Source: Sporosarcina aquimarina (GTDB lineage Bacteria > Bacillota > Bacilli > Bacillales_A > Planococcaceae). Taken from it: a stretch of DNA of 55,247 nt. The stretch covers positions 1 through 55,247 of the forward strand of contig NZ_JACLBZ010000027.1 of assembly GCF_019748715.1 (NCBI RefSeq), written 5' to 3'. Within the stretch, counting starts at the first letter, position 1; each line of letters starts with the position of its first letter. A program made the translations under genes and the position numbers. Of the stretch, positions 9,361-23,864 are shown piece after piece. The notes under the pieces are model-generated. The model searched no databases. It saw only the letters and a list, made by a program, of their open reading frames with translations, and was not told where the DNA came from.

Positions 9361-10896
9361 TTGAAAAAGCGCGCATTACTGAGCGTATCGGATAAAAGCG
9401 GAATTTTGGAGTTTGCGCAAGAACTCGAGCAACTCGGCTATGAACTATTATCTACGGGCGGCACAATGAAGCATTTGAAAGACAATGGAGTAAGTGTGAC
9501 GGCAGTCGATGAAATCACAGGCTTCCCGGAAATCATGGAAGGTCGCGTCAAAACATTGAATCCGATGATCCACGGTGGGTTGCTCGCGAAACAAGACGAT
9601 CCAGGACACCAAGCTCAGATGGAAGAGCACGGAATCCAACCAATCGATGTCGTGTGTGTGAACCTCTATCCATTTAAAGAAACCATTTCAAAGCCAGACG
9701 TAACGGAAGATGATGCAATTGAAAATATCGATATTGGCGGTCCGGCAATGCTGCGCGCTTCTGCAAAGAATCATGCATATGTTACAGTGATTGTAGATTC
9801 AACGGATTATGAAGATGTATTAAAGGAACTTAAGGCTGAAGGCAGCACGACGCTCCCGACACGCCGCCGTCTGGCAGCAAAAGTCTTCCGTCATACAGCA
9901 GCTTATGATGCCTTGATCTCCGGCTATCTGACCGAACTTGCGGGTGAGCAATTCCCTGAACAAGTTACCTATACATACGAACTGAAACAGCCGCTGCGTT
10001 ACGGTGAAAATCCACATCAGCAAGCGGCATTCTACAGCCGTCCGCTAGGATCCGACTTCTCGATCGCATATGCGGAGCAGCTCCATGGTAAAGAACTATC
10101 TTATAACAATATCCAAGATGCCAATGCGGCGATTCAAATAGTCAAAGAGTTTGCAGAACCAGCAGCAGTAGCAGTCAAACATATGAATCCATGCGGTGTT
10201 GGGACAGGCAAGACAATTGCTGAAGCTTTCAGCAAAGCATATGAAGCGGATCCGGTGTCTATCTTCGGCGGGATCATTGCGTTGAATAAGGAAGTAGATC
10301 GGGAAACGGCAGCTCAACTTGCGGACATCTTCCTTGAAATCGTGATTGCTCCTTCATTCACAGAGGAAGCAATTGAAACATTGACAAAGAAGAAAAACAT
10401 TCGTTTATTGACAATTTCATTTGAACAGCAGAAAAAAGATCAATGGAATACGGTTTCCGTAGAAGGCGGATTGCTTATGCAACAGCCAGATTCCTACGGT
10501 TTTGAAGAAGCTGATATTAAAGTAGCAACAGATCGTGAGCCGACGGAAGCAGAATGGAATGCGATGAAGTTGGGATGGGCTGTCGTTAAGCATGTGAAAT
10601 CCAATGCGATTGTCGTAACCGATGAACATATGACAATTGGAGTCGGTGCAGGGCAGATGAATCGTGTCGGAGCTGCGAATATCGCATTGACGCAAGCAGG
10701 AGAACGTGCAAAAGGAGCCGCTCTGGCATCCGATGCATTTTTCCCTATGGATGATACTGTAGAAGCAGCTGCAAAAGCAGGCATCACGGCAATCATCCAA
10801 CCGGGTGGTTCTGTTAAGGATGCAGATTCCATCAAAAAAGCAAATGACTATGGCATCACGATGGTGTTTACGGGCGTGCGCCATTTTAAACATTAA
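9361..10896 (+). CDS. purH: Bifunctional AICAR transformylase / IMP cyclohydrolase PurH
   Basis: PurH carries out the last two steps to IMP. The 511-aa protein has the N-terminal cyclohydrolase domain (about 1-190: [39 protein letters not shown]) and the C-terminal transformylase domain, with catalytic [12 protein letters not shown] and the ending [11 protein letters not shown]. One change stands out: the conserved KTLHP of the cyclohydrolase domain reads KTLNP (Asn67, AAT at 9559-9561). The start is TTG at 9361 with TGGAGGG upstream. An internal hairpin separates it from purN. The transformylase motifs look intact. Confidence 0.95.
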   Translation: MKKRALLSVSDKSGILEFAQELEQLGYELLSTGGTMKHLKDNGVSVTAVDEITGFPEIMEGRVKTLNPMIHGGLLAKQDDPGHQAQMEEHGIQPIDVVCVNLYPFKETISKPDVTEDDAIENIDIGGPAMLRASAKNHAYVTVIVDSTDYEDVLKELKAEGSTTLPTRRRLAAKVFRHTAAYDALISGYLTELAGEQFPEQVTYTYELKQPLRYGENPHQQAAFYSRPLGSDFSIAYAEQLHGKELSYNNIQDANAAIQIVKEFAEPAAVAVKHMNPCGVGTGKTIAEAFSKAYEADPVSIFGGIIALNKEVDRETAAQLADIFLEIVIAPSFTEEAIETLTKKKNIRLLTISFEQQKKDQWNTVSVEGGLLMQQPDSYGFEEADIKVATDREPTEAEWNAMKLGWAVVKHVKSNAIVVTDEHMTIGVGAGQMNRVGAANIALTQAGERAKGAALASDAFFPMDDTVEAAAKAGITAIIQPGGSVKDADSIKKANDYGITMVFTGVRHFKH

Positions 10897-10917
10897 GAAG
10901 GCAGGAGGAAGATGGTC

Positions 10918-12177
10918 ATGAAAGTACTCGTAATTGGAAGTGGCGGTCGTGAACATGCGATCGCTAAGCAATTTAACCAAGCGCCTTCTGTATCCGAAGT
11001 ATTTGTAGCGCCAGGAAACGATGGCATGAAGCAAGATGCACAATGCGTGCCGATTGATGCAATAGATTTTGAAGCGTTGGCAGAATTCGCTATCGACAAT
11101 CAAATCACGCTGACATTCGTTGGTCCTGAACAGCCTTTAGCAGAAGGAATTGCGGATTTCTTTTTGGATAAAGGATTGACTGTTTTCGGGCCGACTAAAG
11201 CAGCGGCGCGTATCGAAGGCAGTAAATCATTTGCTAAAGAAATTATGGACAAATACGATATCCCGACCGCAACGTACGGAACATTCACGGATGCGGAGGA
11301 AGCGAAGAATTTCATCCGTGAGCAGGGTGCACCAATTGTAGTGAAGGCAGACGGATTAGCTGCCGGAAAAGGTGTCATCGTAGCAATGGATCTGCAGGAA
11401 GCATTGAACGCGGTTGACGATATGATCGGCAATCAAAAGTTTGGTGAATCATCCTCTCGCGTCGTAGTGGAAGAGTTCTTGGATGGTGAGGAATTTTCCT
11501 ATATGTCGTTTGTCCATGACGGACAGATCTATCCAATGGTCATCGCACAAGATCATAAACGGGCTTACGATGGGGACCGCGGACCGAACACTGGCGGTAT
11601 GGGTGCGTATTCACCAGTTCCTCAAATTTCAGAGGGTATTGTTCAGGAAGCTTATGACCGCGTGGTAGTTCCGACTGTCAACGCGATGGCAGAAGAAGGT
11701 ATTCCGTTCACAGGTATTCTTTACGCTGGTCTGATCCTGACTGAGCAAGGTCCGAAAGTAATCGAATTCAACGCACGTTTTGGCGATCCTGAAACACAAG
11801 TCGTCCTGCCGCGTATGGCATCCGATTTCGGTGAGTTCATGAAAGCCTTGATGGCTGGTGAACCTTTCGACTTGGAGTGGCATGAAGAAGCGATGCTAGG
11901 CGTTGTCATCGCAGCAGATGGTTATCCAGGCGATGTCGTAAAAGGCAACAAGCTTCCGAACTTAGATCCGCTGACAGCAAATGGCTTGGAGGTATTCCAC
12001 GCAGGCACAAAACTGGAGGATGGCCACTTCATCGGAAACGGCGGCCGAGTACTCCTTGCTGCTGCCAAAGCTGAAAACCTTAAAGAAGCCCAAGAAAAAG
12101 TCTACAAAGAACTAGCGACACAAGAATGGAACGGTTTCTTCCACCGTCACGACATTGGGTGGAGAACATTTGAATGA
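10918..12177 (+). CDS. purD: Phosphoribosylamine-glycine ligase PurD
   Basis: PurD joins glycine to phosphoribosylamine using ATP. The product of the ATG at 10918 is 419 aa, beginning MKVLVIGSGGREH as in other PurD proteins. This start is 9 nt after AGGAGG, whereas the ATG at 10912 would be only 3 nt away. ATP-grasp motifs are intact: VVKADGLAAGKGV, EEFLDGEEFS, DHKRAYDGDRGPNTGGMGAY and EFNARFGDPETQ. It is the last gene of the operon and is followed by two hairpins, the second a strong terminator. Confidence 0.95.
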   Translation: MKVLVIGSGGREHAIAKQFNQAPSVSEVFVAPGNDGMKQDAQCVPIDAIDFEALAEFAIDNQITLTFVGPEQPLAEGIADFFLDKGLTVFGPTKAAARIEGSKSFAKEIMDKYDIPTATYGTFTDAEEAKNFIREQGAPIVVKADGLAAGKGVIVAMDLQEALNAVDDMIGNQKFGESSSRVVVEEFLDGEEFSYMSFVHDGQIYPMVIAQDHKRAYDGDRGPNTGGMGAYSPVPQISEGIVQEAYDRVVVPTVNAMAEEGIPFTGILYAGLILTEQGPKVIEFNARFGDPETQVVLPRMASDFGEFMKALMAGEPFDLEWHEEAMLGVVIAADGYPGDVVKGNKLPNLDPLTANGLEVFHAGTKLEDGHFIGNGGRVLLAAAKAENLKEAQEKVYKELATQEWNGFFHRHDIGWRTFE

Positions 12178-12193
12178 CGTAACCAAAAGCGAA

Positions 12194-12234
12194 AAGCACC
12201 GTCTAGCCTGAAACGTTCCGAGAGGCTGGTGCTT
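12194..12234 (+). terminator. Hairpin after purD
   Basis: AAGCACC (12194-12200) pairs with GGTGCTT (12228-12234), and inside it AGCCT pairs with AGGCT. There is no T-run, so it may act with the next hairpin rather than alone. Confidence 0.45.
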
Positions 12235-12250
12235 GCAGTGTTTATAAATA

Positions 12251-12286
12251 AATCCCTCTGCAGTTTTATTGCAGAGGGATTTGTTT
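12251..12286 (+). terminator. Terminator of the purine operon
   Basis: A perfect 12-bp stem joins AATCCCTCTGCA (12251-12262) to TGCAGAGGGATT (12270-12281) with a 7-nt loop and a T-rich tail. The rest of the gap to 12599 holds DnaA-box-like sequences and no gene that I can support. Confidence 0.85.
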
Positions 12287-12411
12287 GTCTTGAGATGAAT
12301 TTCAAAGTAGTTATTATATCTGAACAAGTAAACAAAGAACCTAGGAAAACGCAGCTATAGGACATATACTCACAAAGATTCTTCCAAACTGTGAACTACT
12401 AGTGGGTAAAT

Positions 12412-12483
12412 TGTGAATAAACTGTTAGTAATGTTGGTAACTTGTTGACATTATGTGGATTTACACTTTGATGTTGTGGATAA
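12412..12483 (+). promoter_or_regulatory. Cluster of DnaA-box-like 9-mers
   Basis: Three same-orientation matches to the reverse DnaA box TGTGGATAA occur within 72 bp. They are TGTGAATAA (12412-12420), TGTGGATTT (12454-12462) and the exact TGTGGATAA (12475-12483). They lie in the gap upstream of the yerA-like gene. Known DnaA-box clusters bind DnaA away from the origin. Function here is untested, and such short AT-rich matches can arise by chance. Confidence 0.4.
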
Positions 12484-12599
12484 CTAAAATGTTGCTTGCC
12501 TATTCTCTGGCGGATTGCTATGTTAATATAAAGCGTGAATTGATAGAACAATGAAATAAATAAACAGCTAACTTACTATTACAAAGGGATGGTGTCGAA

Positions 12600-14315
12600 A
12601 TGTGGAGTGCACAAGAAATTCAGGAACAGCTCGCAATTATTAACGGACAGAAAGCACCTGATTTATTGATAGAAAATGCAACGTATTTACATTCAATATT
12701 TAAAAAATGGATGCAGGGAAATATATGGATTGCAGGAGATCGAATTGTATATGTGGGGCAGAAACTGCCTGCCCAGCTGGAAGGAACCGAAAGAGTGGAC
12801 GCTTCTGGAAAGAAAATCGTGCCGGGTTATATTGAGCCGCATGTGCATCCATTCCAGCTTTATAATCCTGAGACATTTGCCGATTTCGCTTCTCGGCGAG
12901 GCACAACTACCATATTAGCGGACAATCTTTTGCTATTTACCATGCTCGATCAAGAAAAGGCTTTTTCGTTCATTGAACAATTGAATGAACTCCCATTCTC
13001 TTTTTACTGGTGGGCTCGCGTCGATTCACAGACTGTCTTGCAAAACGAACAACAGTTATTCAATCCGGCAGATATTGAAAAGTGGCTGAAGCGTCCCGAT
13101 GTTCTAATGGCAGGTGAACTGACCAGTTGGCCTCGGTTGCTTCAAGGCGATCAAAATATGTTGCGTTCGTTAGGGGAAGCAAAACGCGAAGGCAAGAAAA
13201 TAGAAGGCCATTTTCCCGGCGCATCTGAAAGAACACTTGCCCGGATGAAGTTGCTAGGCACTGACGGTGATCATGAAGCAATGACGGTGGATGAAGTCGA
13301 GAGACGTCTGCAACAAGGGTATGCGGTTACATTGCGCTACTCATCGATCCGTCCCGATTTGCCTGATTTATTGGCGGGAATTCTTGAACGAGGCTGGGAT
13401 GTATTTGATCATTTGATGATGACGACAGACGGTTCCACACCATCTTTCTATAAGAATGGTGTGATGGATCAATGTATTCAAATTGCGTTGGACGCTGGCG
13501 TATCGCCGATTGACGCCTATCAGATGGCATCCTATAATGTCGCGAGGTACTATGACATGACCGACTTGCATAGTGTAATTGGGACGGGCCGCTATGCAAC
13601 GCTGAACTTTTTGGAAGACGAATGGAATCCAGTACCGACAGATGTATTATCGAAAGGTCAATGGTTAGTGCGTGATGGTGATGCGACGGAGACGTTCCGA
13701 GCAGTGGATTGGTCAAAGATTCCTTTTTTTGATTTGCCATTTGAGTTGAATGACGCCGATTTCTCATTCTCTTCTTCTACTGGAATCCAAATGGTGAATG
13801 ATGTCATTACAAAAGTGTACGAAACAGAACTAGATCTGACGAAACCTATTATTTCTTCAGGAAATGAGTGTTTCTTACTGTTGCTTGATAAGCAGGGGAA
13901 ATGGCGGGTAAATACAGTGTTAAAAGGTTTCGCTGATTCTCTGCAAGGTTTTGCATCTTCCTATTCGAATACAGGTGATGTATTATTAATTGGTCAGAAT
14001 TGGGAAGAGATGAAACGAGCATTTAATGAAATTAAGAAGAATGGTGGCGGCATGGCGGTAGCGGAAGATGGACAGATCGTTGAAACTTTGCCGCTTCGGA
14101 TATCTGGCGGGTTATCCGACGAACCAATGGAAGTTATTATGGAACAAGAGCTGACTATGAAGCGAGCGTTGAAAGACCGTGGCTACCACCATGGAGATGT
14201 AGTATTTACGCTATTATTCATGCAATCTGTCCATTTGCCTCATGTTCGAATTACTCCCATGGGCCTAATTCAAGTCTTGAAAAACGAGTGTTTAATTTCT
14301 AATACAGAAAGGTAG
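12600..14315 (+). CDS. yerA: Adenine deaminase-like amidohydrolase YerA
   Basis: The 571-aa protein is a close relative of B. subtilis YerA, an adenine deaminase-family amidohydrolase, and has the same neighbours (purD before, yerB after). Visible metal-site motifs are PGYIEPHVHP near residue 78, EGHFPGA, and DHEAMTVDE; NVARYY and GTGRYATLNFL lie in the C-terminal half of the barrel. If active it would convert adenine to hypoxanthine, which feeds salvage next to a purine operon. Activity of the YerA branch has been less certain than that of AdeC. ATG 12600 follows AAAGGGATGG. Confidence 0.85.
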   Translation: MWSAQEIQEQLAIINGQKAPDLLIENATYLHSIFKKWMQGNIWIAGDRIVYVGQKLPAQLEGTERVDASGKKIVPGYIEPHVHPFQLYNPETFADFASRRGTTTILADNLLLFTMLDQEKAFSFIEQLNELPFSFYWWARVDSQTVLQNEQQLFNPADIEKWLKRPDVLMAGELTSWPRLLQGDQNMLRSLGEAKREGKKIEGHFPGASERTLARMKLLGTDGDHEAMTVDEVERRLQQGYAVTLRYSSIRPDLPDLLAGILERGWDVFDHLMMTTDGSTPSFYKNGVMDQCIQIALDAGVSPIDAYQMASYNVARYYDMTDLHSVIGTGRYATLNFLEDEWNPVPTDVLSKGQWLVRDGDATETFRAVDWSKIPFFDLPFELNDADFSFSSSTGIQMVNDVITKVYETELDLTKPIISSGNECFLLLLDKQGKWRVNTVLKGFADSLQGFASSYSNTGDVLLIGQNWEEMKRAFNEIKKNGGGMAVAEDGQIVETLPLRISGGLSDEPMEVIMEQELTMKRALKDRGYHHGDVVFTLLFMQSVHLPHVRITPMGLIQVLKNECLISNTER

Positions 14316-14324
14316 GAAACTGGA

Positions 14325-15362
14325 TTGAGATGGACAGGACGAAAGCTGCTTTTTGCAGCACTGATAGGCCTTCTATATATAGGCGGCTGTTCTTCGAAAA
14401 ATAGCACGACAGAACAGCAAGAATCGTCACAAGAACAGCCAAAAGAAATTGCGACGTCCTACCCGGCCCCCTTCACCGGAGAACAATTGACGGAAAAGCG
14501 GGAGAATCGTCCAATAGTAGCGACAATCAATAATCATCCTTTAGCCCGCCCACAGTCCGGGATCGCGGATGCAGATCTGATCTATGAATTTATGGCGGAA
14601 GGCGAAGTAACACGATACTTAGCCTTATTTCATAGTGAGATACCCGACCAAATCGGTCCGATCCGCAGTGCGCGTGATTATTTTGTTCGCCTTGCCGAAG
14701 GAATGGATGCATTTTATATTGCACATGGCTACAGTCCAGAAGCGAAAAAGTTACTGGACAGTGGAACGGTTGATCATGTGAACGGTATGCAGTATGACGG
14801 CACTTTATTTGAACGGTCTCCCGATCGAAAAGCACCGCATAATTCATATATTTCCAAAGAACATATAACACAGGCATTTGAAACGACGGGCGCGTCCGAA
14901 AAGATCTCCAAGATGCCGGTCTTTTCTTTCCTAAATCCTGAAGATAGTGATAAAATAGGAGATATGGCTTCATCAGTTATTGTATCGTATGGCAAGAATC
15001 CGAATTTTAGCAGTACGTATCATTTTGATGAAGAGACCAATCGTTATTATCGTTCTGTCAATGGCATTGATACGGTCGATAAATTGAATGAACGGCGAGT
15101 TGAATTAGCGAACGTGATCGTAATGGAAATGGATCACCAAACAGTAGATCAAGAGGGTAGACAAGCAATTGATCTTCATTCAGGCGGTAAGGCTGTGCTA
15201 TTCCATGAAGGGATTGCCAAAACGATCGAGTGGGAAAACATCGATGGATTCTTAACGCCGTTAGAACAAGGGTTACCTGTTAAATTAACGGCGGGTAAAT
15301 CTTGGATCCATATCGTACCCTCTATTTCAGGCCCTTCTACTTCCGTAACTTATACTCCATAA
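14325..15362 (+). CDS. yerB: DUF3048 lipoprotein YerB
   Basis: This is a 345-aa predicted lipoprotein. A short basic N-terminus and hydrophobic segment end in the lipobox YIGGC with Cys22, then a Ser/Gln-rich linker. The body has the DUF3048 signatures: PIVATINNHPLARPQSGIADAD, IGPIRSARDYFV and HNSYIS. It should be anchored to the outer face of the membrane. Start is TTG at 14325 with AAAGGTAGGAA upstream, which overlaps the end of yerA. Same order as B. subtilis yerA-yerB-yerC. Function is unknown. Confidence 0.9.
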   Translation: MRWTGRKLLFAALIGLLYIGGCSSKNSTTEQQESSQEQPKEIATSYPAPFTGEQLTEKRENRPIVATINNHPLARPQSGIADADLIYEFMAEGEVTRYLALFHSEIPDQIGPIRSARDYFVRLAEGMDAFYIAHGYSPEAKKLLDSGTVDHVNGMQYDGTLFERSPDRKAPHNSYISKEHITQAFETTGASEKISKMPVFSFLNPEDSDKIGDMASSVIVSYGKNPNFSSTYHFDEETNRYYRSVNGIDTVDKLNERRVELANVIVMEMDHQTVDQEGRQAIDLHSGGKAVLFHEGIAKTIEWENIDGFLTPLEQGLPVKLTAGKSWIHIVPSISGPSTSVTYTP

Positions 15363-15386
15363 GATCGACAAAGAGAGGGTGAGGAC

Positions 15387-15704
15387 ATGCAAATTGATAA
15401 AATACGCGGTGAACAACTAGACCGATTATTTAAAGCGGTCTTAGAGTTGGATGACTTAGAGGAGTGCTATCAATTTTTTGATGATTTATGCACGATGAGC
15501 GAAGTCCAATCTTTAGCACAGCGTTTTGACGTCGCTCATAAGCTTAGGCTGAAAAAAACGTACGATAGTATTCAGCAAGAAACCGGGGCCAGCACAGCTA
15601 CCATTTCCCGTATACGCCGTTGCGTAGACTACGGATCCGGAGGCTATAACCTCATGCTAGACCGCCTCTATCCCGAACTCAAAAACAACCAACCGAAAAA
15701 ATAA
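15387..15704 (+). CDS. yerC: TrpR-like regulator YerC/YecD family
   Basis: This 105-aa protein matches the YerC/YecD branch of the TrpR superfamily of helix-turn-helix repressors. The segment LCTMSEVQSLAQRFDVAHKL and the recognition-helix region TGASTATISRIRRCVDYGSGGY are typical. The ATG at 15387 follows GAGAGGGTGAGG. It is the last gene before a terminator, so it probably belongs to the yerA-yerB-yerC transcript. The ligand and targets are not evident from the sequence. Confidence 0.88.
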   Translation: MQIDKIRGEQLDRLFKAVLELDDLEECYQFFDDLCTMSEVQSLAQRFDVAHKLRLKKTYDSIQQETGASTATISRIRRCVDYGSGGYNLMLDRLYPELKNNQPKK

Positions 15705-15711
15705 ATAACCC

Positions 15712-15743
15712 AACCGGCCGGGGGAACCTCCCACCGGTTTTTT
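15712..15743 (+). terminator. Terminator after yerC
   Basis: AACCGG (15712-15717) pairs with CCGGTT (15733-15738), with an inner GGGG/TCCC pairing, followed by a T-run. It separates yerC from pcrB. Confidence 0.75.
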
Positions 15744-15810
15744 AAAATGCTTATAAAGTAAACTGCTTTCAGTACACATGAAAATTACGAAAAAGAAGGT
15801 GGACAAAAAC

Positions 15811-16509
15811 ATGGACTACAATACATGGCGGCATGCCTTTAAAGTGGACCCAGCTAAAGAATTAACGGATGAACAGCTTGAAGCAATTGCTGAATCCGGA
15901 ACAGATGGGGTTATAATCGGAGGTTCTGACGGAGTCACATTAGAAAATGTTCTCGATTTACTTGCGCGTTTCCGTCGTTTCTCAGTCCCCCTCGCATTGG
16001 AAGTCTCCACAGTAGAATCCGTAACACCAGGATTTGATTACTATTTTATTCCGACCGTTTTAAATACATCTGACGCAAAATGGCTGAACGGTCTTCATCA
16101 TGAAGCGCTTCGCGAGTACGGCCATATGATGAATTTTGATGAAATTATTACAGAAGGCTACTGTATCCTAAACCCCGATTGTAAAGCAGCTCAACTGACA
16201 GGTGTGAAGGAAGTGCCGGATGAAGATGATGTACAAGCCTATGCACGCATGGCAGAGCATTTATTTTCTTTACCGATATTTTATTTGGAATACAGTGGAC
16301 AGTACGGCGATCCGAAAATTGTGAGAGCAGCCAAAGAGTTGTTGGAAAACACACGTTTATTTTACGGCGGTGGAATCCGGACGAAAGAGCAGGCGAAAGA
16401 AATGGCAGCAATTGCAGATACAGTAGTTGTAGGAAATGTCTTATATGATGATTTGAAAAGTGCACTTGCTACTGTAAATGCTGTGAAATCTGTTCCTTTA
16501 TCGGTTTAA
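15811..16509 (+). CDS. pcrB: Heptaprenylglyceryl phosphate synthase PcrB
   Basis: PcrB couples glycerol-1-phosphate to heptaprenyl diphosphate, a bacterial relative of archaeal GGGP synthase. The ATG at 15811 has AAGGTGG upstream and yields 232 aa, matching B. subtilis PcrB; the in-frame ATG at 15778 has no good binding site. Motifs of the TIM-barrel phosphate and substrate site are visible: [47 protein letters not shown] and LFYGGGI. It sits directly upstream of pcrA, as in Bacillus. Confidence 0.93.
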   Translation: MDYNTWRHAFKVDPAKELTDEQLEAIAESGTDGVIIGGSDGVTLENVLDLLARFRRFSVPLALEVSTVESVTPGFDYYFIPTVLNTSDAKWLNGLHHEALREYGHMMNFDEIITEGYCILNPDCKAAQLTGVKEVPDEDDVQAYARMAEHLFSLPIFYLEYSGQYGDPKIVRAAKELLENTRLFYGGGIRTKEQAKEMAAIADTVVVGNVLYDDLKSALATVNAVKSVPLSV

Positions 16510-16553
16510 TTAAAGTATAATAAGAACAAATGTTCCAAGAAGGCGGTACTTAC

Positions 16554-21964
<5,411 letters not shown>

Positions 21965-21989
21965 CATGACAGTTCTTGGCATCACGAAC

Positions 21990-22018
21990 TTTTCAACTAT
22001 CTAATTAGATGGTATGAT
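21990..22018 (+). promoter_or_regulatory. Candidate gatCAB promoter
   Basis: TTTTCA (21990-21995), a 17-bp spacer and TATGAT (22013-22018) lie 35 bp upstream of gatC. The -10 is good and the -35 is weak. Confidence 0.4.
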
Positions 22019-22053
22019 AAATTGTACGATTGCAGAATGAGGAGGAACGATGT

Positions 22054-22341
22054 ATGACAACATTTTCGAAAGATGACGTCAAATATTTTGCGGATTTTGT
22101 CCGTATTGGTCTATCCGAAGAAGACAAAGGGAATTTCTCTGCGCAAATTGCAGATTTGATTGAGAGTGTCAGCAACTTAAAAGAAGTAGATGTGACAGGT
22201 GTCGAGCCAATGACGCACCCAGTTCCTATGATCAACATATTGCGTGAAGATCAGCCAAAAGATATCTTGGACCGTGAAAAGATGCTTGCAAGTGCAGAAG
22301 ACCAGGAAGATGGTCTGATTAAAGTACCAGATATCCTATAA
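22054..22341 (+). CDS. gatC: Asp-tRNA(Asn)/Glu-tRNA(Gln) amidotransferase subunit GatC
   Basis: GatC is the small subunit that holds GatA and GatB together in the transamidase that makes Gln-tRNA(Gln). The 95-aa product fits the family, with helical DVKYFADFVRIGLSEED and the C-terminal LREDQPKD region. ATG 22054 is supported by GAGGAGGAAC. It is the first of three genes, with 57 bp to gatA. Confidence 0.93.
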   Translation: MTTFSKDDVKYFADFVRIGLSEEDKGNFSAQIADLIESVSNLKEVDVTGVEPMTHPVPMINILREDQPKDILDREKMLASAEDQEDGLIKVPDIL

Positions 22342-22398
22342 AACGGATTTGCTGTATACAAGAACATTCATGGCACAATGATAGTAGGAGGAAAAGTG

Positions 22399-23862
22399 AT
22401 GACGTTAACAAGTAAAACAGCCGCAGAACTTCAAGCGCTTTTACAAAAAGGTGAAGTCACGGTTACAGAACTAACGAATGAAACATTAAAAACGATCGAA
22501 AAGACAGAAGAGCAGATCCACGCATTCATTCATGTAGCGAAAGAAGAAGCAACAGCACGTGCGGAACAACTTGATCAGGCGCCTGCTGATGCACGCGGCC
22601 CGCTTTTTGGTGTTCCGGTCGGTATTAAAGATAATATTGTTACAAAAGATATGACGACAACGTGCGCAAGTAAAATGCTGGAAGATTTTGTGCCGGTGTA
22701 TAATGCAACAGTAATGGATAAATTAGAAGCTGCTGGAGCTATCAATGTAGGGAAGTTGAACATGGACGAGTTTGCAATGGGCTCTACAACAGAAACTTCT
22801 TTCTTTGGTAACACCTTGAACCCTTGGAATACGGACTATGTACCAGGCGGCTCTTCAGGCGGTTCAGCAGCGGCAGTTGCGGCAGGAGAAGTACCACTTT
22901 CACTAGGTTCGGATACAGGTGGTTCAGTGCGCCAGCCGGCCGCTTTTTGTGGAGTAGTTGGAATGAAGCCGACATACGGTCGAATTTCCCGTTTTGGTTT
23001 GACAGCTTTCGGTTCTTCACTTGATTCAGTCGGTACGTTCTCACGTACGGTTGAAGACAATGCGTTGTTGCTGGGCGTAATCGCTGGAGAAGATGACAAT
23101 GACAGTTCTTCTTCTGCAAAGCAAGTACCTGATTATAAAGCCGCTTTGACAGGAGATATAAAAGGACTGAAAGTGGCGGTTCCATCTGCTTATTTAGGTG
23201 AAGGTGTGGATGCTGAAGTCGCAGCTACTGTCAAAGAAGCGTTAAAAGTATTGGAATCATTAGGGGCAGTTTGCGAAGAAGTGGAATTACCGCATGTCCA
23301 GTACGCACCAACTACGTATTATGTGATTTCTTCATCTGAGGCACAATCCAACCTCTCCCGCTTTGACGGTTTGCGTTATGGCTATCACACTGAGAACGCA
23401 GAAAACTTGGAGCAAGCGTACTTCCGCACGCGCCAAGAAGGTTTTGGTGATGAAGTGAAAAAGCGTATATTGTTTGGTACATACGCGATGAGTGCTGACC
23501 ACCATGAAGATTTATATGTACGCGCACAAAGAATCCGCACATTGATCGCACAGGATTTCGATAAGGTATTTGAAAACTACGATGTAGTCATCGGGCCAAC
23601 TGCTGCAACGACTGCCTTCAAACTTGGCGAAACAGGAGGCGATCAGCTGGTACATTATGCAAATGATGTATTAGCGGTTCCTGCCAACTTGACAGGACGT
23701 CCAGCACTTTCCGTACCATGTGGTTTCGTAAATGAACTGCCGGTCGGATTGCAGATCATGGGCAAGCACTTTGATGAGGAAACTCTTTATAATGTAGGAC
23801 ATGCTTATGAGCAAGCAACAGATTTCCACAAGCGCACTCCAGCGATTCGGGAGGGGAACTAA
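22399..23862 (+). CDS. gatA: Glutamyl-tRNA(Gln) amidotransferase subunit GatA
   Basis: GatA is the amidase-fold glutaminase that supplies ammonia to GatB. The 487-aa product keeps the Ser-cisSer-Lys triad: Lys77 in [10 protein letters not shown], Ser152 in PGGSSGGS, and Ser176 in [11 protein letters not shown]. This matters because the purine glutaminase PurQ in the same window has lost its triad, so loss of glutamine use is not general. ATG 22399 follows GTAGGAGGAAAAG. Only 2 nt separate it from gatB. Confidence 0.95.
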   Translation: MTLTSKTAAELQALLQKGEVTVTELTNETLKTIEKTEEQIHAFIHVAKEEATARAEQLDQAPADARGPLFGVPVGIKDNIVTKDMTTTCASKMLEDFVPVYNATVMDKLEAAGAINVGKLNMDEFAMGSTTETSFFGNTLNPWNTDYVPGGSSGGSAAAVAAGEVPLSLGSDTGGSVRQPAAFCGVVGMKPTYGRISRFGLTAFGSSLDSVGTFSRTVEDNALLLGVIAGEDDNDSSSSAKQVPDYKAALTGDIKGLKVAVPSAYLGEGVDAEVAATVKEALKVLESLGAVCEEVELPHVQYAPTTYYVISSSEAQSNLSRFDGLRYGYHTENAENLEQAYFRTRQEGFGDEVKKRILFGTYAMSADHHEDLYVRAQRIRTLIAQDFDKVFENYDVVIGPTAATTAFKLGETGGDQLVHYANDVLAVPANLTGRPALSVPCGFVNELPVGLQIMGKHFDEETLYNVGHAYEQATDFHKRTPAIREGN

Positions 23863-23864
23863 TC

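Noticed and set aside
10417..11103. 228-codon minus-strand frame
   Set aside because: It is antisense to the end of purH and the start of purD, is rich in Cys and His and lacks any domain. It is a shadow of coding sequence on the other strand.
13327..13767. 146-codon minus-strand frame
   Set aside because: It is antisense to the YerA-like gene, with low-complexity His/Ser content and no start signal.
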